Positions 1 to 9,951 are shown, counted from the stretch's first letter. The stretch is 64,000 nt of DNA from Streptomyces thermolilacinus SPC6 (GCF_000478605.2 NZ_ASHX02000001.1:2829895-2893894), one strand, 5' to 3'. The notes: a model not told the origin generated them from the sequence alone. Numbers and translations are program-made.

Positions 1-2650
1 GCGACACGGACGCCGCCCTGGCCGCTGCCGCAGCCGCGGCCGCCGAGGCGGCCGCCTCGGCCTCGGCCGCCGCCTGGCGGCGGGCCTCCTCCGCGCGCAG
101 CAGGGCCTCCTCGGCCTTGCGCTGCTTCTCCCTGCGCCGCTCCTCGGCCTCGGCACGGAGCCGGGCCTCCTCCTCGGCGCGCCGGCGCAGCCGCTCCTGC
201 TCCTCGCGGCGGGCCTTCTCCTCGGCCTCGCGCCGCCTGCGCTCCTCTTCGGCGAGCCGCCGCGCCTCGGCCGCCCGCTGGCGGGCCTCCTCGGCCTGCC
301 GCTCCGCCTCGCGGCGGCGGGCTTCCTCCTCCTCGCGGCGCTTGCGCTCCTCCTCCTCGGCGCGCAGCCGGGCCAGCTGCTCCTGGCGCTCCCGCTCCAG
401 CCGCTCGGCCTCGGCCTTGCGCCGGGCCTCCTCCTCGGCCTTGCGGCGGGCCTCCTCCTCGGCGGCCCTCCGCGCCTCCTCCAGCGCCTTCACCTCGGCG
501 TCGGACAGCGGCAGCATCTGGTCGAGGCGGTGGCGTACGACGGTGGTGACGGCCTCCGGCTCCTGCCCGGCGTCCACGACCAGGTACCGCGCGGGGTCGG
601 CGGCCGCGAGGGCGAGGAAACCGGCCCGTACGCGCGCGTGGAACTCGGCCGGCTCCGACTCCAGCCGGTCCGGCGCCTCCGTGAACCGCTCGCGCGCCGT
701 CTCCGGCGACACGTCCAGCAGCACGGTCAGGTGCGGTACGAGCCCGCCGGTCGCCCAGCGGGAGATGCGGGCGACCTCCGTCGGGGACAGGTCACGGCCG
801 GCGCCCTGGTAGGCGACGGACGAGTCGATGTACCGGTCGGAGATGACGACGGCGCCGCGCTCCAGGGCGGGGCGGACCAGCGAGTCGACGTGTTCGGCGC
901 GGTCGGCGGCGTACAGCAGGGCCTCCGCGCGGTTGGAGAGCCCGGCGGACGACACGTCGAGGAGGATCGAGCGGAGCCGCTTGCCAATGGGCGTGGCGCC
1001 CGGCTCCCGGGTGACGACCACCTCGTGGCCCTTGGCGCGGATCCACTCGGCGAGCGCGGTGACCTGCGTGGACTTACCGGCGCCGTCGCCGCCCTCCAGG
1101 GCGATGAAGAAACCGGTCGGGGCCGGGGCCTGTGCCGGGTCGGCGCCGCGCAGCGCGTCGCGCAGATCGCGGCAGAGCGGTACGCCCGACCGGTCGTCGG
1201 TCTTGGCGAGGACGAGCGCGGCGACGGGCAGCAGCAGCGCGCCGACCAGCATCAGTGTGAACGCGGCGCCGCCGTGCGCGAACACGGCGTCCCCGACGGC
1301 GAGGCGGTGCGGGCCGATGGCGGCGGCGAACAGCGGGGCGGCGAGCGCGCCGAGCGCTATGGCGACCCGTACGACGGCCTGGAGGTGCTCGGTGAGGCGG
1401 GGCCTGCGGAACTCCTCGGTCTCCTGGTCGATCAGCGTGTGCCCGACGTTCGCGGCGACACCGGCGGACAGCCCGGCCGCGAGCGCCAGGAGCAGGACGG
1501 TCGCCGTGTCCGGCACGAGGCCCGTCACGAGCAGCAGCACCCCGGTGAGGGCCGTCGCGAGCGCGAGCAGGCGGCGCCGGGACAGGGCGGGCAGCACGGC
1601 GCGCGCGGCGCGGATGCCGAGGGCCGTACCGCCGGTCAGGCCGAGGACGAGCAGCGCGTACGTGACGGGGCCGCCACGCAGCTCCGACGCGTGCAGCACG
1701 GCGACGGCAGCGGCGGCCGCGACCGCTCCGGCGACGGCGGCGCAGGCGAGGACGAGCAGCGGTATGGCGCCGGTGCGGCCCTTCTCCGGGCCCGTACCGG
1801 TGGACGGGCGGCGCAGGCCCTCCAGCGGGGAGCGGGGGCGGGGCGTCTGCGTGTCGGGGAGCTGAAGGAAGTACAGGATCGACAGGGACCCGGCGAACAG
1901 CCCGGCCGCCACGTACGAGCCGAGCGCCGCCTCGTGCTCGCCGAACCAGTCCACGCCGAGCGCCAGCAGCTTGCCGACGAGGGCGGTGACGAACAGGGCG
2001 GCGGCGGCCAGCGGCACGGCGGCGAAACCGGTTCGCAGCGAGAGGCGGCGCAGGGCGCCCAGGTGGTCGGGCAGCGGCCGTACGGCGGCGCCCTCCAGCG
2101 GAGGGGCGGGCAGCAGGGCGGGGGCGGCGCTCTCCTCGGCGATCGTCCAGAACCGCTCGGCGGCGCCGGTCAGGAAGACCGTGACGAGGAGCAGCAGGAC
2201 GGCCTGCGGTGGCGTCCACACGATCCACAGCGGGGCGACGACCAGCAGCGCGATCCGCACACCATCAGCGGCGATCAAGGTCCAGCGGCGGTCGAGGGGG
2301 CCCGACGAGGCGACGAGGCCGCTCACCGGGCCGAGCAGCACGGCGCCGAGCAGGAGCGTGGACAGCGCGCGCACGCCGAGGACGGCGGCGACCGCGAAGG
2401 CCGCGCCGCGCACCCCGCCGCCGAGCGTCTCCGCCGCGACGGTCGCCCGCACGGTCAGGAGGATCAGGACGAGCAGGGCGAGCGCGTCGGCCACGCCACC
2501 GAGGAGCGAGGCGCTCCACAGCCTGCGAAGCGGCGCGTTGCGCAGCAGCGCCCGTACGGCGCGCTCGCGGGAGTCCGCGGCGAGTGCGGCGTCGGAGACT
2601 TCGGGGTCTGAGGTGGGGCCCAGGGCCGTTGGCTGCTCGGCTCGCGTCAT
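1..2650 (-). CDS. tmk: MFS transporter-like / dTMP kinase fusion (partial, 3' end outside window)
   Basis: The open frame from ATG 2650 has no stop before the window edge, so about 883 residues are visible. Residues about 30-490 are a chain of hydrophobic segments typical of a major-facilitator-like membrane domain. A complete thymidylate kinase domain begins near residue 510, with Walker A GGDGAGKST, the DR(Y/I) motif in VISDRYIDSSVAYQG and the LID-like segment. It phosphorylates dTMP to dTDP for DNA synthesis. From about residue 705 to the edge the chain is an Ala/Glu/Arg-rich charged coiled coil. topA lies upstream on the same strand, as in other streptomycetes, where tmk is also fused to a membrane domain. 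What the membrane half does is unknown; tethering of the kinase is an inference. Confidence 0.9.
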   Translation of the reverse strand, partial: MTRAEQPTALGPTSDPEVSDAALAADSRERAVRALLRNAPLRRLWSASLLGGVADALALLVLILLTVRATVAAETLGGGVRGAAFAVAAVLGVRALSTLLLGAVLLGPVSGLVASSGPLDRRWTLIAADGVRIALLVVAPLWIVWTPPQAVLLLLVTVFLTGAAERFWTIAEESAAPALLPAPPLEGAAVRPLPDHLGALRRLSLRTGFAAVPLAAAALFVTALVGKLLALGVDWFGEHEAALGSYVAAGLFAGSLSILYFLQLPDTQTPRPRSPLEGLRRPSTGTGPEKGRTGAIPLLVLACAAVAGAVAAAAAVAVLHASELRGGPVTYALLVLGLTGGTALGIRAARAVLPALSRRRLLALATALTGVLLLVTGLVPDTATVLLLALAAGLSAGVAANVGHTLIDQETEEFRRPRLTEHLQAVVRVAIALGALAAPLFAAAIGPHRLAVGDAVFAHGGAAFTLMLVGALLLPVAALVLAKTDDRSGVPLCRDLRDALRGADPAQAPAPTGFFIALEGGDGAGKSTQVTALAEWIRAKGHEVVVTREPGATPIGKRLRSILLDVSSAGLSNRAEALLYAADRAEHVDSLVRPALERGAVVISDRYIDSSVAYQGAGRDLSPTEVARISRWATGGLVPHLTVLLDVSPETARERFTEAPDRLESEPAEFHARVRAGFLALAAADPARYLVVDAGQEPEAVTTVVRHRLDQMLPLSDAEVKALEEARRAAEEEARRKAEEEARRKAEAERLERERQEQLARLRAEEEERKRREEEEARRREAERQAEEARQRAAEARRLAEEERRRREAEEKARREEQERLRRRAEEEARLRAEAEERRREKQRKAEEALLRAEEARRQAAAEAEAAASAAAAAAAARAASVS

Positions 2651-3131
2651 CCCCTCAGCCTATCCGCCCGGGCTGACACTCATACGTCCCGACCGAACGC
2701 GTGAGCGCATCCGGGGCCGTACGCTTCCGTGCCCACCCGCCACGCGCTGCGACAACGGGCGGCGCGGGACGGTGAGGGCCGTCACACACCGGGGCCGGGG
2801 CCCCGGGCGTGTCCGCCGAACGGGTTCACCGGTCCGGCCCGACCGTCGAACACGGCGGCCGACGGTCGAGCACGGCAGGCGGACACAGCGGGCGGGCACA
2901 GCGGGCAGGCACTGCAACGGCGCACAGCGGGAGCGCACAGCGGGCCCGCACAGCAATCGAGCACAGCGGGCGGGCACAGCGGCCGAGCCGCCCGGGCGTA
3001 CGCGCGGGACGACTCCGTCGGACCCGCCCGGCGGACACGCGCCCAGCAGGCCGAACCACAGACGCGCGGCGCACCGCGTCACCAGGGAAACCCGCCGGGC
3101 GGCGCGCCCGTCCGCCCCGGCGGGCCTCCCC
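2651..3131. repeat. Gene-free spacer with degenerate CACAGCGGGC repeats
   Basis: This 481-bp spacer separates the stop of topA from the start of the tmk fusion; both are on the minus strand. I see no gene in it. From about 2882 to 2983 it consists of imperfect copies of a unit like GCACAGCGGGCGG, six or more, spaced 11-16 nt apart. No coding frame is supported. Confidence 0.55.
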
Positions 3132-5978
3132 CTACTCGTCGGAGGAGGCCGACGTCGCCTTCTTCGCCGTCGCCTTCTTGGCGGCCGACTTGGCCGTCGT
3201 CGTCTTCGCCGCGGTCTTCTTGGCCGCCGTCGTCTTCGACGCGGTGGTCTTCTTCGCCGCGGTCTTCTTGGCGGCCGTCTTCTTCGCGGGCGCCTTCTTG
3301 GCGGTCTTCTTCGCCGGGGCCTTCGCCCGCTTCTCGGCGAGCAGCTCGAAGCCGCGCTCCGGCGTGATGGTCTCCACGCTGTCGCCGCTGCGCAGCGTCG
3401 CGTTCGTCTCGCCGTCCGTCACGTACGGGCCGAAACGGCCGTCCTTGACGACGACGGGGCGCTCGCTCACCGGGTCGTTGCCCAGCTCCTTCAGCGGCGG
3501 CTTGGCGGCCGCGCGCCCGCGCTGCTTCGGCTGGGCGTAGATCGCGAGGGCCTCCTCCAGCGTGATCGTGAAGAGCTGCTCCTCGCTCTCCAGCGACCGC
3601 GAGTCGGTGCCCTTCTTCAAATACGGGCCGTAGCGGCCGTTCTGCGCGGTGATCTCGACGCCCTCGGGGTCCTTGCCGACGACGCGCGGCAGCGACATCA
3701 GCTTGAGCGCGTCCTCCAGGGTCACCGTGTCGACGGACATCGACTTGAAGAGGGAGGCCGTGCGCGGCTTCACCGCGTTCTTGCCGGTCTTCGGGGTGCC
3801 CTCGGGGAGGATCTCCGTGACGTACGGGCCGTAGCGGCCGTCCTTGGCGACGATCGTGTGACCGGTCGCCGGGTCGGTGCCCAGCTCGAAGTCACCGCTC
3901 GGCTTGGCGAGCAGCTCCTCCGCGTACTCCACGGTCAGCTCGTCGGGCGCCAGGTCGGCGGGGACGTCCGCGCGCTGGTGGCCCTCCTCGTCCTTCACGC
4001 CGCGCTCGACGTACGGGCCGTAGCGGCCGACGCGCAGCACGATGCCGTCGCCGACGGGGAAGGAGGAGATCTCCCGGGCGTCGATCGCGCCCAGGTCCGT
4101 GACCAGCTCCTTCAGGCCGCCGAGGTGGTCGCCGTCGCCGTTGCCCGCGTCGGCGGCGCCCGCTCCGGAACCGGCGCCCGTGCCCTCGCCGAAGTAGAAC
4201 CGCTTCAGCCACGGCACGGCCTGGGCCTCGCCGCGCGCGATGCGGTCGAGGTCGTCCTCCATCTTCGCGGTGAAGTCGTAGTCGACGAGCCGGCCGAAGT
4301 GCTTCTCCAGCAGGTTGACGACGGCGAAGGAGAGGAACGACGGGACGAGCGCCGTGCCCTTCTTGAAGACGTAGCCGCGCTCCAGGATCGTGCCGAGGAT
4401 CGACGCGTACGTCGACGGGCGGCCGATCTCGCGCTCTTCCAGCTCCTTGACCAGCGACGCCTCGGTGTAGCGGGCGGGCGGCTTGGTGGCGTGGCCGTCC
4501 GCCGTGATCTCCTCGGCGGTCAGCGGGTCGCCCTCCGCGACCTGCGGGAGGCGGCGCTCGCGGTCGTCCAGTTCGGCGTTCGGGTCGTCGGCCCCCTCCA
4601 CGTACGCCTTCATGAAGCCGTGGAAGGTGATCGTCTTGCCGGAGGCGGTGAACTCGGCGTCCCGGCCGTCGGCGGCCCTGCCGCCGATCCTGACGGTGAC
4701 GGAGTTGCCGACGGCGTCCTTCATCTGGGAGGCGACGGTCCGCTTCCAGATCAGCTCGTACAGCCGGAACTGGTCGCCGGTGAGGCCGGTCTCGGCGGGC
4801 GTGCGGAAGCGGTCGCCGGAGGGGCGGATCGCCTCGTGCGCCTCCTGCGCGTTCTTGACCTTCCCGGCGTACGTGCGCGGCGCGTCCGGCAGGTAGTCGG
4901 CGCCGTACAGCTGCGTGACCTGCGCGCGGGCGGCGGCGACGGCCGTGTCGGACAGCGTCGTGGAGTCCGTACGCATGTAGGTGATGAAGCCGTTCTCGTA
5001 CAGCTTCTGCGCGATCTGCATCGTCGCCTTCGCGCCGAAGCCGAGCTTGCGGCTCGCCTCCTGCTGGAGGGTCGTGGTGCGGAACGGCGCGTACGGGGAG
5101 CGGCGGTACGGCTTGGACTCGACCGAGCGGACAGCGAACCGCGTGTCGGCGAGCGCGGCGGCCAGGGCGCGGGCGTTCGCCTCGTCCAGGTGGAGGACCT
5201 GCTCGCTCTTGAGGCGGCCGTCCTGGCCGAAGTCGCGGCCCTGGGCGACGCGGCGGCCGTCCACGGACGCCAGGCGCGCCGTCAGGGTCGAGGGGTCGGA
5301 CGGGTCACCGGCGCGGCCGGTGCCGAAGGTGCCGGTGAGGTCCCAGTACTCGGCGGAGCGGAACGCGATGCGCTCACGCTCGCGCTCGACGACGAGCCGG
5401 GTGGCGACGGACTGCACACGGCCGGCCGACAGCCGGGGCATGACCTTCTTCCACAGGACCGGCGAGACCTCGTAGCCGTACAGCCGGTCCAGGATGCGGC
5501 GGGTCTCCTGGGCGTCGACCATCCGCTTGTTCAGCTCGCGCGGATTGGCGACGGCCTGCTGGATCGCGTCCTTGGTGATCTCGTGGAAGACCATCCGGTG
5601 GACGGGGACCTTGGGCTTGAGGACCTCCAGGAGGTGCCAGGCGATGGCCTCGCCCTCGCGGTCCTCATCGGTGGCCAGGTAGAGCTCGTCCGACTCGGCG
5701 AGCTGCTCCTTCAACTTCCTGACCTGGGCTTTTTTGTCGGCGTTGACGACGTAGATCGGCTGGAAGTCGTGTTCGACGTCCACGCCGAGGCGGCGCACCT
5801 CGCCGGTGTACTTCTCGGGCACCTCCGCGGCGCCGTTCGGGAGGTCGCGGATGTGCCCGACGCTCGCCTCGACGACGTAGCCGGGGCCGAGGTAGCCCTT
5901 GATCGTCTTCGCCTTGGCAGGCGACTCGACGATGACGAGTCGGCGGCCGCCCTGTGCGGTCTCGCGTGTCGGGGACAA
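3132..5978 (-). CDS. topA: DNA topoisomerase I
   Basis: Type IA topoisomerase that relaxes negatively supercoiled DNA. I chose TTG 5978 (protein LSPTRETAQGGRR, 948 residues) because the family begins just before the Toprim motif RRLVIVESPAKAKTIKGYLG; the frame stays open upstream to 6113. The Toprim acidic motif ATDEDREGEA is near residue 105. The catalytic tyrosine lies in GFITYMRTDS near residue 332. Repeats of the type DGRYGPYV/NGRYGPYL follow in the C-terminal third. The last roughly 70 residues are Lys/Ala-rich (AKKTAKKAPAKK-like), the known streptomycete tail in place of zinc fingers. The small membrane gene at 6385-6582 is upstream on the same strand. Known for S. coelicolor topA: expression responds to supercoiling. 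Confidence 0.97.
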   Translation of the reverse strand: MSPTRETAQGGRRLVIVESPAKAKTIKGYLGPGYVVEASVGHIRDLPNGAAEVPEKYTGEVRRLGVDVEHDFQPIYVVNADKKAQVRKLKEQLAESDELYLATDEDREGEAIAWHLLEVLKPKVPVHRMVFHEITKDAIQQAVANPRELNKRMVDAQETRRILDRLYGYEVSPVLWKKVMPRLSAGRVQSVATRLVVERERERIAFRSAEYWDLTGTFGTGRAGDPSDPSTLTARLASVDGRRVAQGRDFGQDGRLKSEQVLHLDEANARALAAALADTRFAVRSVESKPYRRSPYAPFRTTTLQQEASRKLGFGAKATMQIAQKLYENGFITYMRTDSTTLSDTAVAAARAQVTQLYGADYLPDAPRTYAGKVKNAQEAHEAIRPSGDRFRTPAETGLTGDQFRLYELIWKRTVASQMKDAVGNSVTVRIGGRAADGRDAEFTASGKTITFHGFMKAYVEGADDPNAELDDRERRLPQVAEGDPLTAEEITADGHATKPPARYTEASLVKELEEREIGRPSTYASILGTILERGYVFKKGTALVPSFLSFAVVNLLEKHFGRLVDYDFTAKMEDDLDRIARGEAQAVPWLKRFYFGEGTGAGSGAGAADAGNGDGDHLGGLKELVTDLGAIDAREISSFPVGDGIVLRVGRYGPYVERGVKDEEGHQRADVPADLAPDELTVEYAEELLAKPSGDFELGTDPATGHTIVAKDGRYGPYVTEILPEGTPKTGKNAVKPRTASLFKSMSVDTVTLEDALKLMSLPRVVGKDPEGVEITAQNGRYGPYLKKGTDSRSLESEEQLFTITLEEALAIYAQPKQRGRAAAKPPLKELGNDPVSERPVVVKDGRFGPYVTDGETNATLRSGDSVETITPERGFELLAEKRAKAPAKKTAKKAPAKKTAAKKTAAKKTTASKTTAAKKTAAKTTTAKSAAKKATAKKATSASSDE

Positions 5979-6384
5979 CTCTTCGCTCTTCTCTCCGGTC
6001 GGCGCTCGGTGCGTGTGCGGCGCGGCGCGGCCCCGTATGGGGCGCGTCCCGGGCACTGCGGGCACTGCGCCACGGCTGTGACGCTGCTGTCGCTGCGGAG
6101 TGTGACGGTACAACCCGCCCCCGTGTCAAACGGCGAAAGCCCGCAACGGCCACTCGAACGGTAACCCGACTTCTGGCATTCCTGCCGCCCGGACTCCCCT
6201 CATGGCGCGGAGGGCCCCGTTCCGGGTGTGGGCGTTCACCGTCGTGCGGGGCGCGCCGTCGGGCGCCGCCCCGGGCGCCCGTTCCGGCCCGGTTCCTGCC
6301 TGGTTAGGGCTGCTCAGGGCGTACGTCCCCGGTCGGGACGACCCCGCGCGCTCCGGGCATCGGAGTGGACTGCGGCGAAACCGG
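5979..6384 (-). promoter_or_regulatory. topA upstream region
   Basis: This 406-bp gene-free spacer lies upstream of topA. On the minus strand it holds a perfect TTGACA (6131 down to 6126) followed by GC-rich sequence. No good -10 hexamer lies at 16-18 nt, so the promoter assignment is weak. Nothing else is recognised here. Confidence 0.3.
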
Positions 6385-6582
6385 TCAGATCCGGCTGAAG
6401 CACCACACGCCGAGCGCCAGGAACGCCGCGCCGGAGCCGACCGCGAAGGCGAGCGCTGTGGCCGGGCTCACCCCGTGCGCCACCGGCGCGCGGTGCGTCA
6501 CGCGAGCCGCCGTCCACACCAGCAGCCCCGCGCCGAAGATCGTGAACGCCGCGCCGGCGAAGATGGCCGGTCCGCTCTCCAT
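6385..6582 (-). CDS. Small two-TM membrane protein
   Basis: Sixty-five residues from ATG 6582 (MESGPAIFAGAAFTIFGAGL...). Two hydrophobic segments, about residues 6-24 and 43-62, are joined by a short polar loop and end in WCFSRI. The frame is open upstream to 6645, but that extension is polar and unlike a start. The gene has the position of a small conserved membrane protein next to topA in streptomycetes. The function is unknown. Confidence 0.6.
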   Translation of the reverse strand: MESGPAIFAGAAFTIFGAGLLVWTAARVTHRAPVAHGVSPATALAFAVGSGAAFLALGVWCFSRI

Positions 6583-7626
6583 GCCCGTACCCCGTTCCGT
6601 CGTACCAGTGCCGGGGACCCCGCTGGTCGCGCGTCTTGGGCGCACGGCTCGGTGACGTGCGGCCCAGTGAGGTGCGCGGCGCGTAGGGCCGGGGCCGGGT
6701 CTGTGTCAGGCCGGGGCCGGGGGCCGCGCTCGGGTGTCCCTTGGGGAGGCTGACACCTCCGGGCGTCGGGAGCGCGAATTACGGGTGAACGACGCGGGGG
6801 CCCGGCGGGGCCGTTCACCCACCCGGAGCCTGCCCCTCCCGTCCGCACGGCAGCCACCGCCAGGTCAGCCCCCACCGCGGTGGCCCTCCCGCAGCGCGGT
6901 CGCCGGCGCCCAGCGCGGTGGCCCTCCCGGTCAGCCGCCCCGGCGTGCTCGGCCTCGGCCTGGTGCGCCTCCCTGCTCAGCCTCGGCCTGCGGCTCCTCC
7001 CCGCTCGGCCCCTGCCTTGATGCACCTCCCCGGACCGCCGCCGCGTCCTGGCTGTCCGCCCCGCCGCCCCGGCGCCTCCGCGCCCGCCACCGCGACCGAG
7101 CCGTGGACCTCAGCCCGGGGCGCCTCCGGAGCCCGCCGTCGCACCCTGGCGCCAGGTCCGGCCCCGGCCCCCTGCCCGCCGCCCCGGCCGTCGGCGTCAG
7201 CCCGGGAGGGCCTGGACCGAACCCGCTGCCGCGCCTGGGCCTGGCGCCTCGGCCCGGCGCTTGGGCCACGGGCTCTGCCTGTGGCTCTTGGGCCCCGCCG
7301 CGACGGCAGCACCTCAAGCCCGGCGTCGTCCCGGCCCGCCTGCCTCGTCCGGGGTTCCCTCCTGCGCCACGGCCGCGTCCCGGCCCGTGCCTCTTGGGCA
7401 CACCGCGACCGGGGAGCACGTACGCCCCGTCCCCGGGGCGCTTCCTCGGCTCGGGCAGCCTCCCGGGCCATCTGGGCCAACTCATCCCGAGGGCCATGCT
7501 CCTGAGGCCGCCGGACCGACCCGGCCCACGCCCCGGTCGCCGCAACCCTGCCGCCCGGACCGCCCCGCCCCGCTCGGCGCGGCCAGGGCGCCTACGAGCC
7601 CCGGACGATCACCCTCCCGCCGGGCG
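6583..7626. other. 1.04-kb GC-rich spacer without a convincing gene
   Basis: No frame in this stretch has a recognisable domain. The long frames on both strands are Pro/Arg/Gly/Ala-rich, as expected from compositional bias. The plus strand is dominated by runs of CCNGGCC-type triplets that recur imperfectly. Minus-strand frames read as Ala/Glu/Arg-rich patches that could be the decayed remains of a charged coiled-coil protein, but this cannot be shown from the sequence. Confidence 0.4.
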
Positions 7627-9150
7627 TCAGCGCGCCCCCTCATGCCGTACCGGCTCCAGGAAGCCCTCCTCCACGAGGAGGCGGATCGCCTGGGGCGTGC
7701 GGTCGCGCAGCACCACGGGGTCCTCCCCCATCAACTGGGCGATGGCGTCCAGGATGCGGCCCGCGCTGAGCGAGCCGTCGCAGACACCGGCGAACCCGGC
7801 GCCGACCGTGTCCACCTTGGTCGCCCGCCGCATCCCCCGGTTCTGCCGCAGGATGACGTGCTCGGGGTCCTCCGCGCCGGGCAGTCCGACCTGCTCCTGC
7901 ACCACCTCGGACGCGAGCCGGAAGTGGTCGGTGAGCAGGGCCGCGTCGTCGCGCGACCGGAGGTAGTCCTGGCGGGCGAAGTGCGCCTGCACGGTCTCGC
8001 CCAGCGGCTGTTCGACCGGGTGCGGCCACTCCTCGACCACGATGGACGGCTCGTCCGTGCCGGACTTGCGCAGCGTGATCCAGCCGAAGCCGACCGTCTT
8101 GGTGCCGCGCGCCTCGAACTCGTCGAGCCACGCCTCGTACCGCGCCTGGTACTCCTCCGGTGCGGCCCGGTGGTCCCCTGCGTCCCGGAGCCACAACTCC
8201 GTGTACTGCGTGACGTCCTGGACCTCCCGCTGGATGATCCACGCGTCGCAGCCGCGCGGCACCCAGGAGCGGACGCGGTCCTTCCAGTCCTCGCCCTCGA
8301 CGTGCTGCCAGTTGGCCAGGAGCTGCGCGAACCCCCCGTCGTTGAGCCGGTCCCCCGCCTGCTGGACCAGCGTGCGGCACAGGTCGTCGCCGCCCATCCC
8401 GCCGTCGCGGTACGTGAGCCGGGCGCCCGGGGAGATGACGAACGGCGGGTTCGACACGATCAGGTCGTACGTCTCCGACGCGACCGGCTCGAACAGCGAA
8501 CCGGCCCGCAGGTCGGCCTCGGGGGCACCGGACAGCGCGAGCGTCAGCCGCGTGAACTCCAGCGCCCGCGGATTGAGGTCCGTCGCCGTCACCCGGGTCG
8601 CGTGCCGCGTGGCGTGCAGCGCCTGGATGCCGGAGCCGGTACCGACGTCCAGGGCGGAGGCGACCGGGGTCCGTACGGTGAGCCCGGCGAGCGTGGTGGA
8701 CGCGCCGCCCACACCGAGGACGACGCCCTCGCCTCTGCCGCCCGCCCCGCCCGCGCCGCCCACGGCGCACCCGAGGTCGGACACGATGTACCAGTCCTCG
8801 CCGTCGGGGCCGCCGTACGGGCGTACATCGACCGTGGCCCGGATGCCGTCGCCGTCCCGTACGACCCAGCCGCCGGCGAGGGCCTCGTCCAGCGGGAGAG
8901 CCTGGCCGGCCCGCTCTGAGGGGACCGGCTGCTGGAGCAGGAACAGCCGGACGAGCATGTCCAGCACCCCGTACCCGCGGGTGGCGCGCAGGGCGGGCAC
9001 CGTCTCGCTGCGGGCGAGCGCGGCGTAGGCCGTGGCGCCGAGCCGGTCGAGGAGCCCGTCGGCGGTGAAACCGGCGGCCAGGAGGGCGGAGCGCAGGCGG
9101 TCGGCGTGGTCGGGCACGGGAAGGCTGGTGGCCAGGCTGGTCGTACTCAC
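7627..9150 (-). CDS. Class I SAM-dependent methyltransferase (HemK/RsmC-like)
   Basis: 507 residues from GTG 9150. A non-catalytic N-terminal region of about 160 residues precedes a Rossmann methyltransferase core. SAM motif I is DVGTGSGIQALHA and the substrate motif IV is SNPPFVISPG, the NPP(F/Y) signature of N-methyltransferases acting on glutamine, adenine or guanine amino groups. About 200 C-terminal residues follow. The two-part architecture resembles RsmC/RlmG or HemK-like enzymes, so rRNA or release factor are possible substrates, but neither can be decided here. Its context matches the methyltransferase between topA and the H+-pyrophosphatase in S. coelicolor (SCO3545 by memory). Confidence 0.85.
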   Translation of the reverse strand: MSTTSLATSLPVPDHADRLRSALLAAGFTADGLLDRLGATAYAALARSETVPALRATRGYGVLDMLVRLFLLQQPVPSERAGQALPLDEALAGGWVVRDGDGIRATVDVRPYGGPDGEDWYIVSDLGCAVGGAGGAGGRGEGVVLGVGGASTTLAGLTVRTPVASALDVGTGSGIQALHATRHATRVTATDLNPRALEFTRLTLALSGAPEADLRAGSLFEPVASETYDLIVSNPPFVISPGARLTYRDGGMGGDDLCRTLVQQAGDRLNDGGFAQLLANWQHVEGEDWKDRVRSWVPRGCDAWIIQREVQDVTQYTELWLRDAGDHRAAPEEYQARYEAWLDEFEARGTKTVGFGWITLRKSGTDEPSIVVEEWPHPVEQPLGETVQAHFARQDYLRSRDDAALLTDHFRLASEVVQEQVGLPGAEDPEHVILRQNRGMRRATKVDTVGAGFAGVCDGSLSAGRILDAIAQLMGEDPVVLRDRTPQAIRLLVEEGFLEPVRHEGAR

Positions 9151-9237
9151 CCACTCATTGTGACCGGCGCCACCGACAATGACGAACGGCCCGGCGTCCC
9201 TGTGGACAACCGGGCCGAACGGGTGTGACGCGTACCG

Positions 9238-9951
9238 CTACTCGGGCGCGCCGCTCGCCGAGGCGGACGGCTTCGCGGACTCATCGGCCTTCGCGGACTC
9301 CGCGGACTCCGCGGGCTTCGCCGACGCACCGGCGGACGGCGACGCCGAGCCACCGGGCTTGGCGGCGGGACCGCTGGTCGTCGTGGGCACGGCGGACGGC
9401 CTGACCTTCTGGCAGCCGGGCTGCTTGGCCATCGCCTGGCGCAGGTCGCCCGTCTGGAGCTTGGCCAGCGCGTCCTGGTCCATCTTCTCGATGCGCTTCA
9501 GGCTGTCCGCGACGCCCTTGAGGCCGTCGGCGAACTTCTGCTGGCTCTTGGTGTCGAGGGCGTCGACCTGCTTGCGGAGGCCCTCGTAGGCCGTGGCGCT
9601 GGAGTTGAGCTCCTTGACGGCGTCCTGCTGGAGCTTCTCGCCGTTCTCGACGGGCGGCACGCCGGCGTTCTGGACCGCCTTGGCGAGCGCCTTGTTCGAG
9701 TCGGCGATGTCCTGGAACGCCTTCGAGTCCGCCGCCTGGACATCGGCGGGCTTGCTGTCCGCCGCCGTCGAGATGATGGTCTGCTGGGCGCCGGCCCGCT
9801 TCTGGAACGAGGGCTTGGCCTGCTCGCAGAAGGTCTTCGCCCAGGCCTCCGTCTTCTTGCCCTCGTCTTCGACTTCGTCCCCGCTGCAGCCCGACAGCGC
9901 CAGTACGAGCACCGCACCGCCGGACAGCGCGGCTGCAAGCTTCTTGTTCAC
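9238..9951 (-). CDS. Secreted lipoprotein, small coiled-coil type
   Basis: 237 residues from GTG 9951, with GGAAGG about nine bases upstream. The N-terminus NKKLAAALSGGAVLVLALSGCSG is a lipoprotein signal with lipobox LSGC. The mature part (about residues 25-180) is polar, helical and Gln/Lys/Ala-rich. It ends in a Ser/Ala/Lys/Pro-rich low-complexity tail (SASPSAGASAKPAES). It should be anchored outside the membrane. No enzymatic motif is visible and the function is unknown. It lies between the methyltransferase gene and the pyrophosphatase gene on the same strand. Confidence 0.85.
   Translation of the reverse strand: MNKKLAAALSGGAVLVLALSGCSGDEVEDEGKKTEAWAKTFCEQAKPSFQKRAGAQQTIISTAADSKPADVQAADSKAFQDIADSNKALAKAVQNAGVPPVENGEKLQQDAVKELNSSATAYEGLRKQVDALDTKSQQKFADGLKGVADSLKRIEKMDQDALAKLQTGDLRQAMAKQPGCQKVRPSAVPTTTSGPAAKPGGSASPSAGASAKPAESAESAKADESAKPSASASGAPE

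Noticed and set aside
530-2611. Long plus-strand frame of 693 codons opposite the tmk fusion
   Set aside because: Low-complexity Gly/Arg/Gln/Asp composition and no domain; it mirrors the real minus-strand gene.
2880-2995. CRISPR-like array
   Set aside because: Units are short, imperfect and lack unique spacers of constant length; no cas genes in the window.
1971-6164. 1397-codon plus-strand frame
   Set aside because: Antisense shadow of topA and tmk; Arg/Leu/Val/Asp-rich without motifs.
6734-7545. Frames on both strands in the methyltransferase upstream spacer
   Set aside because: Pro/Arg/Gly-rich on both strands with no ribosome site or family resemblance.
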